A DNA stretch of 64,000 bases. Source: Durusdinium trenchii (taxonomy: Eukaryota > Sar > Dinophyceae > Suessiales > Symbiodiniaceae). The DNA lies in contig CAXAMN010021751.1 in assembly GCA_963970005.1 (NCBI GenBank), positions 314,520 through 378,519 on the forward strand, read 5' to 3'. The translations under genes and the position numbers were made by a program. Shown piece after piece: positions 12,535 through 21,400 of this stretch. The notes under the pieces were generated by a model. That model did not search any database, was not told where the DNA came from, and saw nothing but the letters and a program-made list of their open reading frames with translations. Numbering within the stretch: the stretch's first letter is position 1; each line of letters opens with the position of its first letter.

Positions 12535-12714
12535 AATAGAAATCTCCATCCAAAAGCCTCCAAAAGCATCAAATCTCAATGGAAATCTCAACTTTTCTAA
12601 TAGAAATCTCCATCCAAAAGCCTCCAAAAGCATCAAATCTCAATGGAAATCTACAAAGTTTTAATAGAAATCTCCATCCAAAAGCCTCCTAAAGCATCAA
12701 ACCTCAATGGAAAT
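12535..12714 (+). repeat. 64-bp tandem array, left part
   Basis: Units starting AATAGAAATCTCCATCC recur at 12535, 12599 and 12663. The third unit is interrupted by the retrotransposon and the array resumes directly after it at 30157, so element insertion post-dates the array. Confidence 0.9.
12710..12714 (+). repeat. Target site duplication, left
   Basis: GAAAT directly before the 5' LTR equals GAAAT at 30157-30161 directly after the 3' LTR. A 5-bp duplication is the usual product of copia integrase. Confidence 0.9.
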
Positions 12715-12873
12715 TGTCAATAGAGATGAGGTCTCAGTATAGCTTCTATATAGGTACTTGCCATACCATTTTGGCTCAAGTGCCCAACCAGGTAAAAAGG
12801 AGCTTTAGCGCGCGAGCTTCATGTTGAACTAAGGGCTAGAACGGGGCCAGGGCACGCTTTTCATCCGTTCGCA
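12715..12873 (+). repeat. 5' LTR
   Basis: 159 bp, starts TGTCAATAGA and ends TTCGCA, identical to 29998-30156. Short for a copia LTR. It contains TATA-like steps (TATAGCTTCTATATAGG) directly before a spliced-leader-like sequence at 12761-12780. Confidence 0.95.
12761..12780 (+). promoter_or_regulatory. Spliced-leader-like sequence in the 5' LTR
   Basis: CCATACCATTTTGGCTCAAG. Its last 15 bases (CCATTTTGGCTCAAG) equal the last 15 of the 22-nt dinoflagellate spliced leader; the preceding CCATA differs from the leader's CCGTAG by one substitution and one deletion. It is not followed by a GT donor, so it is a mature-leader relict and not an SL RNA gene. Confidence 0.8.
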
Positions 12874-12886
12874 GGTTATCAGCCGT
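12874..12886 (+). promoter_or_regulatory. Candidate primer binding site
   Basis: GGTTATCAGCCGT follows the LTR at once. It resembles the copia primer site complementary to initiator tRNA-Met (TGGTATCAGAGC) with a small deletion and lacks the first T, so the assignment is tentative. Confidence 0.4.
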
Positions 12887-12983
12887 ATCCAGACTCCTTC
12901 GAGCTGGGTACGAGCTACGGCCTTACACAACACCATCTAAACGCACACGCATCGGATAGATCAGTTACCCTCAGTCACTGAAG

Positions 12984-13601
12984 ATGGACCAATCCGACGC
13001 CAGCACTGCATCCTTTGGAGCAGCCGCTGCGGCCGCAGATCGGGTGAGTGCATCCCACAACTCTAGTCCAGGTACGATCGAAGCGGAGACTCTGACAGTG
13101 GTGAGAGAAGTTGCGACAGGTAGAGCACGAAGTCGTTCCCCGTCAGCGCACTCGACACCACCGGGGGGGACACCGAGATCGGGCCGTAGCCCTAGGGAGA
13201 CAAGGAGGAGGACTGACGCCGGAGCTGTGAGAGTGCTAGCTTTAGAGGATGGGTCAACTGTACCAGTACCGTCGGACAGCGAAGCTGGAGACGGAGCAAG
13301 GGCAAGCACTGACAACCTACAACTAGCACGGGCCGATGGAGACCTCAATGCGAAGTGTGCACAACTACTTGCCGAAGTGCATATGTTGAACCACCAAAAC
13401 GCATGGATGGTCGAATGTGAGCAGAGACAGAACCAGATTATACAACACGAGACCGAAGTCCACGAAGTAGTGATGACACAACTCGAAGAATGTTATGTAG
13501 AAGATTGTAGAAGGATATGGAAATCAACGAAGAATCTCCCAACTTACAGAATCCAGAGACTGTTTGCTCTCAGCAGCACACGATTTGCAATACCAGATTG
13601 A
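12984..13601 (+). CDS. Retrotransposon Gag N-terminal part (ORF1)
   Basis: 205 codons from ATG 12984, which lies about 110 bases after the 5' LTR. The N-terminal 110 residues are Ser/Ala/Arg-rich and low in complexity; residues from about 118 onward form a charged helical stretch (LLAEVHMLNHQNAW, QNQIIQHETEVHEV) likely to be coiled coil. The frame overlaps the next one by about 100 bases (13501-13601), and the coiled coil appears to continue in that frame, so one Gag polyprotein is probable. The shift needed is +1, as in yeast Ty1, but I cannot point to a slippery codon. Confidence 0.75.
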   Translation: MDQSDASTASFGAAAAAADRVSASHNSSPGTIEAETLTVVREVATGRARSRSPSAHSTPPGGTPRSGRSPRETRRRTDAGAVRVLALEDGSTVPVPSDSEAGDGARASTDNLQLARADGDLNAKCAQLLAEVHMLNHQNAWMVECEQRQNQIIQHETEVHEVVMTQLEECYVEDCRRIWKSTKNLPTYRIQRLFALSSTRFAIPD

Positions 13602-16600
13602 CACTGATCGTGTGGCAATGCGGGATCGTCTCACCCAGTTAGGGGAGTACGCTGATCGCAACAGCGCAGAGATGGTTAGTCAAGTCGTGAACATCGGCAC
13701 GGAAGAGATCCAGGCTATATCGGCGGAAAGAGATCGAGCTGTGACGGAACTCATGACTGCAGTCGCAGATGCTGAGAACATTAGGGATCTGTATAGGCAG
13801 GAGATAGTTGGACTACAAAGGCAGAGTGTCAGGAACAAACACGAATATGCCGAGGAGATGAAGATGAAGGAAGCAATGTATACAAGCAAGATCAAATGGT
13901 TATCAGAAGAGAATGAGGAGCTCAACAACCGATCTTATAATCAGGACAACTTCATCATGACCATCAGAGAGCAATTGAAGAGGGCGAACGAGGAGTTGAC
14001 GCAGGCGAGGACTCAAGGATCCGACCGACCGTCTCAACCATCCAACGTCGAACTCAAGAAAGCTGAGGTCAAGATGAACATGTTGGAAGAAGACATTCTA
14101 CGTAAAGAGAGGATGTTGAAACGTCTTCAGGAAGAATTGATCGAATCTAGCGCGAGTGAAGCACAGCTGAAAGTCGCACTGAAGATGAAACCACCAGACA
14201 TGGGATCAGAATCCAATGTGGAGAGTGAGATGATGACCAGGCTTAAAGCGGAACTTGAACGCACCGAAAAGTCATTAAGGTCCGAGGAGAAAGAGGCGAT
14301 GGAGTACTACGAAGGTATGATGCAGAACCAGCAGGACATGATGGAATTCGAAGCACATGCAGCACGACTCAGAGATGAGAGGAATAAGTACCGGAAGAGG
14401 TATGAAGAGGAGCGCATGAACGTCGAGAATGCAGCTGCAACCGAACATGGTGCCGCTTCATCCTCTAGCTCGGGTGGCTCCAAGATATCTCGGAAGGAAC
14501 ACGAGAAGATCAACATCCCTGCATGGCCCAAGATACACGACTTGGAGGTTTGGAAATCCCAAGTTGTAGCGGCAGTCGTGACGGCATCGGGCGACGAAAG
14601 ACAAGAAGATTGGATCCAGTGGCTCTCGGATGCCTTCAAATCACCATATGACCCATTTCTGCTCGAGACATCGGGCGAAGCAAGATTCGCTAGCATAGAT
14701 GCTAAGCTAGGTATCACCCTACACACGATTATCCACGCAGCAGGTGAGAGATCTCATGACGTACAACTGAAGGTGAGGCAGATGATGCAGAGACGTGCGA
14801 GAGGCACAACCCCGGGAATGGTTAAGGGACGAGAAATGTTAGCGTTGATCGTCGATAGCTTCCGGAGTGCCGACAACGTCGATGTGATGTATGCATCTAA
14901 GCACTTATTCGATCTGAAGTTCCCTGGAGATAATCAACTATCCAGATTCCTTGGACAGTGGGATGAGATCATATCAGGTATGGATGCGGATGACATGCTT
15001 CCTGACAAAGCACTCCGCAACCTGCTTTGGGACAAGATTAAAGATTCCAAAGTTATGGCGTTAGACTTGTCTGTATACGACAACATGTTGGATAAGGATC
15101 CGGATAAGACCTATCAGAAGTTACGGGAGATTATGGCAAAGTGGATACGGAAATCAATCGAGACCACAAATAAGAAAGAAAGGGAAAAAGCTTTTGGGAA
15201 CCTTATGAAGGTTACACCAGCGGAGAAGAAGGACCCTAAAGCGAAGCCCAAGAATACCAAGGCCGATCCACCGAAGGACGCCGCTCCAGTACTTCCTCAG
15301 AATAATCCGAAGGATCACCAAAAGAAGGACAAGAAGCAGGATCGCGGAAGGTCAACCACGAAGAGCCCGAAAGGGGACCGTGGCAGATCAGCGACTCCGG
15401 CAGACACGTCTAAGATAGGATGCGCTTTCCACTTCCATGGGAAGAACGGATGTTCTAGAGGAGACAAATGCAAGTTTAGTCACCAGGAGAAGCACAAAAG
15501 TTCTGCTAAGAAACCAGACAACCTCAAGGGTGACAGGTCAAAGAGTCCTGGTGGTAGGAGCACTAGCCCTAAGCCAATGAAGGATCAAGTCTGTTGGAAT
15601 TGGCAGAAAGGATCATGCAAGTTCGGAGACAAATGTCGACGTCAACACCAAGCTGCTCCTGCGGCAAAGCAAGAGGCTAAAGGCAAAGCCAAGCCCAAAC
15701 CAGCTGCACCGGCCTTTATGCTTTGCGGGGACATCGAGAGTGATGACGAGGACATGCAACCAGCACTTCCCAATATACGACGAGGTGGGTTGGCGCTTCG
15801 CTTTAAAGTCAGATTCGATGACCAGGCGAATGTGACCACGTTTCCTTGCGATCCTGGTAACGAACTAAATACCCGTCCCCTCAGGAAGAAGAAGAGTGAG
15901 GTACAGAAGGTGGATACCGAGCTCATTACATCGTTGAGAGCCCTCAGAGTGAACAATATAGCTGCACGAGTAGCACATGCCAAAGGTAAGATGATGGAGT
16001 CATACTCAGCTGAACACATTGCCAAGGCATGGATACAAATCACTCAAGATGAAGGAATCGAGGTGAACGTCGACCTGTCTGACTTCAACACCAGCGAGGT
16101 AGTAAGGAAAGATTCTGTCAACTACACGATACCGGGAGACACGATGTTCATGGCTGTAGAGAGGTATGATGGACCACCGATACGCTTCATCATGGACACG
16201 GGATGTGGGCACGACTTGATCTCAAGAGAGAAAGTCAATGCCATGGGCCTTACCACCAAGGAAGGACCCAAATCTGTAAGCTTCATGACAGCGAATGGTG
16301 TAACTAGTACATCAGAGATGGTGGACATCAATGTGGACGAACTACCCATAATGTCCGAGGCACACGTATTGGAGAGCACGCCATCAGTCTTCTCCATCGG
16401 GAAACGATGCATGGAACAAGGGTATTCATTCATATGGCCGGCAAATCAGTTGCCATACCTCATCGACCAGAACGCGAACAAGATCCCGTTATCGGTGCAT
16501 GACAACATACCCTACATCAAGGTGAATGATGATGACGGGAGATGTTTACCAAGATCAGACGGCTTGGCCACGATACTTCATCGCATATTGTTAGGTGTGG

Positions 16601-17856
16601 AGCGTGAAGACGAGGCCACAGCAGGTCAGGAGACACAACAAGAGGAACCTCCGCCTAAGAAACCACGAAGACGGAGGAGAAAGAAGAGAGATAACCAGAA
16701 AGATCGGGGTGATGAATCTGATATCAATCCAGCCGTTGCAGGCGACGAAGGAGAACCAGGGGAACACGGTGATGACGGATATTCTCCTGAAGAGGGATAT
16801 GACGGGGAAGACCCGGGAATCGATCGTGACCTCGATGGCCAGCCTGAAGAAGCCGAAGACGACGAACACGGAGGTGATGCGGATTCTGAACGAGAAGAGA
16901 GTGACATTGATGAAGATGAAGAGGGACTATTGGAAGTTGATGTGATTGACGGGGAAGCCAGACTATCAAAACCAGGAGTGCTGAAGAACGAGGCGAAATC
17001 CATACTGCACTTGATGACGCACCGATACAAGAATCCATACTGCAAGTCATGTGTGAGGGCAAAGATGAAGCACTACAAGACTAGCAAGGGAGCTTTCAAA
17101 CGAAAGTTGAAGGCATTCGGTGACCTTATCACCTTCGATCTCATGAACACTCAGAAAATGGCGAGAGATGGGATCATGCCGGATAAAGATGTATTGGTGA
17201 TTCGAGATCGGTTCACTGGTGTGATATGGGGCTATCCATTGAAAGCAAGCAATAGTGACGAGGTGGTGCAGGCGATGAAGCACTATATCGGTAAGAGAAA
17301 GGTCACCAACACTTACTCTGATGATGCGCCGCAATTTGAAGTAGCACTCAAGGAGCTCCGGATTCCACTAGACCAGTCGCTTCCAGGACATCCCCAGAAC
17401 AATTCACTCGCCGAAAGGAACAATCAGTTCATGATGCTTACCACATCGACATGCCTACTAGAAGCCGGACTACCACCATGTTTTTGGCCATTTGCAGTGG
17501 AGTGCGTAAGCCATTTGTTGAACATCGAGAAGCTGAGCGATGGCAGCAGTGCATGGTTGAAGTTGCACAAGAGCGAATTCCGAGGCATGGTGATACCACT
17601 CGGGGCGAAGGTGTTCTTCAAACCTAGTGATGCAAGAGAAAGAGACCAAGATCACAAGTTCGACCCCAAGAGCATACCTGGCATCTTCGCAGGGTACGTT
17701 ATGGGGACCGGGATGAACTGGTCGAGGAAATACAAAGTATGGGCTATAAGCGATTTCGCTCGACAGAATCTAGGTTATGATGCCGAGAGACCGTTGAGGA
17801 AACTGATTACTCCTCACATCACATCACCGAGAAGATCTTCCAAGACGACGGAATAG
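13564..17856 (+). CDS. Gag-protease-integrase polyprotein (ORF2)
   Basis: The frame is open from 13501; no ATG is needed if it is reached by frameshifting. Residues below count from 13564. About 1-290: long coiled coil. About 310-560: a retrotransposon Gag capsid-like region. Cys620 and Cys677 begin two CCCH-type fingers (C-X9-C-X5-C-X3-H and C-X7-C-X5-C-X3-H) where most Gags have CCHC knuckles. MDTGCGHDLIS with Asp878 is the aspartic protease site. An acidic linker precedes an integrase HHCC zinc site (HLMTHRYKNPYCKSC) and a D,D,E triad: Asp1192 (ITFDLMN), Asp1253/1254 (YSDDAPQF) and Glu1284 (NSLAERNN). The second D to E spacing, about 30, is shorter than the usual 35. The frame ends at 17856 just after a 5-bp tandem duplication (CATCA twice, 17817-17826) that shifts it. 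Confidence 0.9.
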   Translation: MLSAAHDLQYQIDTDRVAMRDRLTQLGEYADRNSAEMVSQVVNIGTEEIQAISAERDRAVTELMTAVADAENIRDLYRQEIVGLQRQSVRNKHEYAEEMKMKEAMYTSKIKWLSEENEELNNRSYNQDNFIMTIREQLKRANEELTQARTQGSDRPSQPSNVELKKAEVKMNMLEEDILRKERMLKRLQEELIESSASEAQLKVALKMKPPDMGSESNVESEMMTRLKAELERTEKSLRSEEKEAMEYYEGMMQNQQDMMEFEAHAARLRDERNKYRKRYEEERMNVENAAATEHGAASSSSSGGSKISRKEHEKINIPAWPKIHDLEVWKSQVVAAVVTASGDERQEDWIQWLSDAFKSPYDPFLLETSGEARFASIDAKLGITLHTIIHAAGERSHDVQLKVRQMMQRRARGTTPGMVKGREMLALIVDSFRSADNVDVMYASKHLFDLKFPGDNQLSRFLGQWDEIISGMDADDMLPDKALRNLLWDKIKDSKVMALDLSVYDNMLDKDPDKTYQKLREIMAKWIRKSIETTNKKEREKAFGNLMKVTPAEKKDPKAKPKNTKADPPKDAAPVLPQNNPKDHQKKDKKQDRGRSTTKSPKGDRGRSATPADTSKIGCAFHFHGKNGCSRGDKCKFSHQEKHKSSAKKPDNLKGDRSKSPGGRSTSPKPMKDQVCWNWQKGSCKFGDKCRRQHQAAPAAKQEAKGKAKPKPAAPAFMLCGDIESDDEDMQPALPNIRRGGLALRFKVRFDDQANVTTFPCDPGNELNTRPLRKKKSEVQKVDTELITSLRALRVNNIAARVAHAKGKMMESYSAEHIAKAWIQITQDEGIEVNVDLSDFNTSEVVRKDSVNYTIPGDTMFMAVERYDGPPIRFIMDTGCGHDLISREKVNAMGLTTKEGPKSVSFMTANGVTSTSEMVDINVDELPIMSEAHVLESTPSVFSIGKRCMEQGYSFIWPANQLPYLIDQNANKIPLSVHDNIPYIKVNDDDGRCLPRSDGLATILHRILLGVEREDEATAGQETQQEEPPPKKPRRRRRKKRDNQKDRGDESDINPAVAGDEGEPGEHGDDGYSPEEGYDGEDPGIDRDLDGQPEEAEDDEHGGDADSEREESDIDEDEEGLLEVDVIDGEARLSKPGVLKNEAKSILHLMTHRYKNPYCKSCVRAKMKHYKTSKGAFKRKLKAFGDLITFDLMNTQKMARDGIMPDKDVLVIRDRFTGVIWGYPLKASNSDEVVQAMKHYIGKRKVTNTYSDDAPQFEVALKELRIPLDQSLPGHPQNNSLAERNNQFMMLTTSTCLLEAGLPPCFWPFAVECVSHLLNIEKLSDGSSAWLKLHKSEFRGMVIPLGAKVFFKPSDARERDQDHKFDPKSIPGIFAGYVMGTGMNWSRKYKVWAISDFARQNLGYDAERPLRKLITPHITSPRRSSKTTE
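17817..17826 (+). repeat. 5-bp tandem duplication at a frame break
   Basis: CATCA is present twice in tandem. Without one copy, the integrase C-terminal frame would run on into the 17865-18431 frame (HITEKIFQDDGIEFPL). Confidence 0.85.
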
Positions 17857-17864
17857 AATTCCCT

Positions 17865-18431
17865 TTGAAGAAAGAGTACGAGAGGTTGAACAGCACCCTC
17901 GAAGGAATGAAAGTCCTGAAGGAGAGAGCTGGTTCTCCAGATGCACCTACCAATCCCGAATTACCCGATCCCGACGATAGCGATGATCAAGGCGATGACG
18001 ATGATGTACCTGATCCACCAGACGGGGATCTGAAGTCAAGAGCTAACGAGATTGACGCGATCGAGGATGAGAAAACGGAGGAGCTCGCGGAGAAGAAGAA
18101 AGAGGACTACTCCGGTCCCGATCACTACTCCGTTGGCGGGCCAGGTGACAACATCATCTACTTGAACAACGACGGCGAACATGTCAAGATCGCAAAGGAT
18201 GGTCGTCTGTATAGAGTGGGATCGGATGGGAGGCGACTCTTCCACAACTCACCAAGACCCAAGGACTACCTCACGCCTGAAGAATGGCAGAAGCTATCGG
18301 TGAAAGATAGAGCTATGGCCAAGAAGGCCGGAGAGCATGTAGACAGGGTCGTGGATAGATTGACGAAAAAGCAAAAGGGCTTGGTAGCAGCACGGATAAA
18401 AAGGAGGACGAAGAGCCTGACGAACTCTTGA
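17865..18431 (+). CDS. Linker between integrase and RT (ORF3 segment)
   Basis: 188 codons, very acidic first (DPDDSDDQGDDDD), then a short neutral region (GDNIIYLNNDGEHVKIAK), then basic. It matches the position of the variable linker between integrase and reverse transcriptase in copia polyproteins. Its upstream continuation is the end of ORF2 across the 5-bp duplication. Near 18370-18430 the frame changes again to that of the RT ORF, whose Lys/Asp-rich start overlaps it by 4 bases; no tandem duplication is evident at this second break. Confidence 0.7.
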   Translation: MKKEYERLNSTLEGMKVLKERAGSPDAPTNPELPDPDDSDDQGDDDDVPDPPDGDLKSRANEIDAIEDEKTEELAEKKKEDYSGPDHYSVGGPGDNIIYLNNDGEHVKIAKDGRLYRVGSDGRRLFHNSPRPKDYLTPEEWQKLSVKDRAMAKKAGEHVDRVVDRLTKKQKGLVAARIKRRTKSLTNS

Positions 18432-21400
18432 AGGACCTGGAAGACGTCAAGAAGGATGATGATGGAGGTAGTGAAAAGAAGTCCAAGAAAGACAAGAAGG
18501 ACAAGAAGGCCAAAAAGGATAAAAAGTCCAAGAAGGAAAAGAAGTCCAAGGACAAGGGCGAGAAGGGTGACGGTGAACCAGGTTTGGCTATGCCTACTAC
18601 CTTTAGGGAGTGGGACACTGATGATGATGAGGACCCATGGTCACCTAAATCCTTTACGTCCGAGTCCACGTGTATCCCCAGTGATGAAGAATTCCTCACC
18701 GATTGGGACGAGAGTGCCATGTGGGAGGACAACGATGACAATCTTGCTATGGCGGCTTGGAAGACGGAGAACGTCTACAATCCGCTGAACGGTAAGGTAT
18801 GTTGTTGCATCACTGGTGATCCCACCGACAACGATATAATTGATGAACCATTTCCGACGATGCCATGTGTAGTGCGTGATACGCAACATCGCCCAAAACT
18901 TATGGGCAATAGGTTGTTCAACGCTGTGGTATCAAGACCTGTGAGCCGTGCCGAGATCCTATCCAATAAGAAGGCAATGCAATCTATGTTGGATGAATGG
19001 GGCGGACTATGGGATGAAGAAACATTCGACGGGTCGTGGCTGAGAGAATATGATGAGATCGTGGCAACCTCCAAGAAGAAAGGAGAAGAAGTTCACTTAG
19101 CAAGAGTACATGGAATATGTGTGGAAAAGAACTATCAACTGCCTGACGATGACCCGACGAGGAAGTTCAAAGGGCGAGGGGTTCTACTCGGAGATCAAGT
19201 GAAGAACCAGAACTTCGAGGCAGCGCTGTTCCAAGATCTTGGGAACTCTCCAGCTACATTCGAAGCTGCTCGATGGGCCGATTTCTACGGTTGCCTGGAA
19301 GGCAATGATGTGCAGATGGCAGATGCCATTCGAGCATATATCCAAGCATTATTGGGCGGTGTACCGTGTTGGGCTGAACTCCCGTGGGAAGCATGGCCCA
19401 AACACCTGCAAGAGGAGATCACAAGAAGGGGTCTCAAACGCCCCATGTGTCGTGTGAATAAAGCATTATACGGACATCCAGACTCTGGAACGATGTGGGA
19501 GCAACATTGCGACGAATCTGTACGTGCATTGGAGTTCAAACCCGTCGGACCAGAATGGCCGTCGATGTACTACCACGAAAAGCTAGACTTGCTGTTAGTG
19601 ATATATGTAGATGACTTGAAGTTGGCAGGGCCCAAGGGGAACTTGAAGAAAGGTTGGGACCTACTCCGCTCCAAGCTGCGCGTTGAACCAGAAACCGAGG
19701 TCGGACTGTATTTAGGATGTGTTCTGTCGAAAGGTGAAGATAAATTGGCCGATGGTTCCAAAGTTACTACGATGACATATGATATGAGCGCTCTGCTCAA
19801 AATGAGCGTGGTCAAATACCTCGACATAGTAGGTAAGGACACCGTATTGAAGAAAGTTGCAACGCCGATGTTACCGGATGTCACAAAGGATCATCCATCG
19901 AGAGCACCATGCAGTACCCACAAGGGACTTGCTGTCACATGCACATGGTGTGGTACTTGCTTCTTGCCTGACCAGGCAGCTTCCAAGGCCAGGTCAACAG
20001 ACGATGACGTCAAGTCTGATACGAAGGAGCAACCTCGTGGTACCCTAGCGCCTCATGCTGCTAGTCTCCTAATGAAACTGTTGTACGCTGCTAGAATAGC
20101 GCGTTTCGACCTGTTACGGGCCATCAATGTGCTGGCTCGCAATGTGACAAAATGGACAGTTGCCGATGATGCTAAATTGCACCACCTGATGTGTTACGTG
20201 CATCATTCAGCCGATCAGAAAATGGTAGGTTGGGTCGGTGACTCCAAAGCAGACCTGTCGTTAGCCCTATTCGCAGATGCGGACTACGCAGGATGTGGTC
20301 AATCGTTGAAGTCGACTTCCGGTGCACACATGCATGCCCAAGGCAAACGAACTCGTTTCCCGTTGGCAGGAGGTAGCAAACGTCAAGGGTGCGTTAGCCA
20401 CTCCACCCCGGAGGCTGAGATTGTCGCGGCGGATTACGCATTGAGGACACTTGGAATCCCAAGCATCAGTGCATGGGAGACTTTGATGAGGACGCCACCA
20501 CGAATAGTCTTTTATGACGATAATCAAGCGATGATTAATGTCATGAGGAGTGGAAGGAACCCCACGATGCGTCATATGGAGCGCACTCACGGTATTTCCA
20601 TCACTTGGTTGTATGAGATGTTCAAGCGTGACTACCTGTTGCTCGTATATGAGGTTACTGCTCGTATGGCTGCCGATATCCACACTAAAGGATTCGACGA
20701 TGCCAACTCATGGAAACATGCGTGCATGCTGATCAATATACTGAGCGACGATGGTCTGCGCAGCCAAGCGTTGCTAGACTTGATGAAGCCAACCCACGAT
20801 GGGTTGTCTTACGCCAAGCAGCTTCAGAAAGACCGTCACAGTAAGGTGCCAACATACCCTTACACCACCATTCCGGTTGTCCCGCCACAGCTGTATCAGC
20901 CGGGACTTTCGAGCAAAGAGGGACTGCAAGAGATCCCTGGATGCGACCCCTATGTTATGGTTCGTACTCCCAAGCTGTACAGGCTGCGCCCGCCACGGGC
21001 CCCTCCTGATATGGCTTACCTTCGCAGCACCTGGATCTTGCAGGATGCGCAATGGCAACAGATCGAGGATAAGGTTGACCCTCACTTAGAACCCGTTCGG
21101 TTTGACCGTTGGGTAGAACGTGCGTTCTTTCAGTTTCATCCTTTGTCTTCTCCGTTACCCGAAGCGTCAGCTCCTGCGTCTAGTCATTTCAATGTTGCGA
21201 CCCTTCCACATCTTTTGTTTAGCTTGCGTCCGCTTGTCCAATGTCGGGAGTTGCAACAGACTCTCCGTGATTCGTCCTTGTACTTGTCGATTCATCACTG
21301 CTCAACCTCTGCCTTACACGTGCTCAACGCCCTGACGCGCCTTGTGCATGGGGGGAATGGGGGGTCTGGGGGGTCTTCGATGATTTTCGACAATTTTGTT

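Noticed and set aside
18313..18741. Minus-strand Ser/Phe-rich ORF
   Set aside because: Antisense of the Lys-rich linker of the RT ORF.
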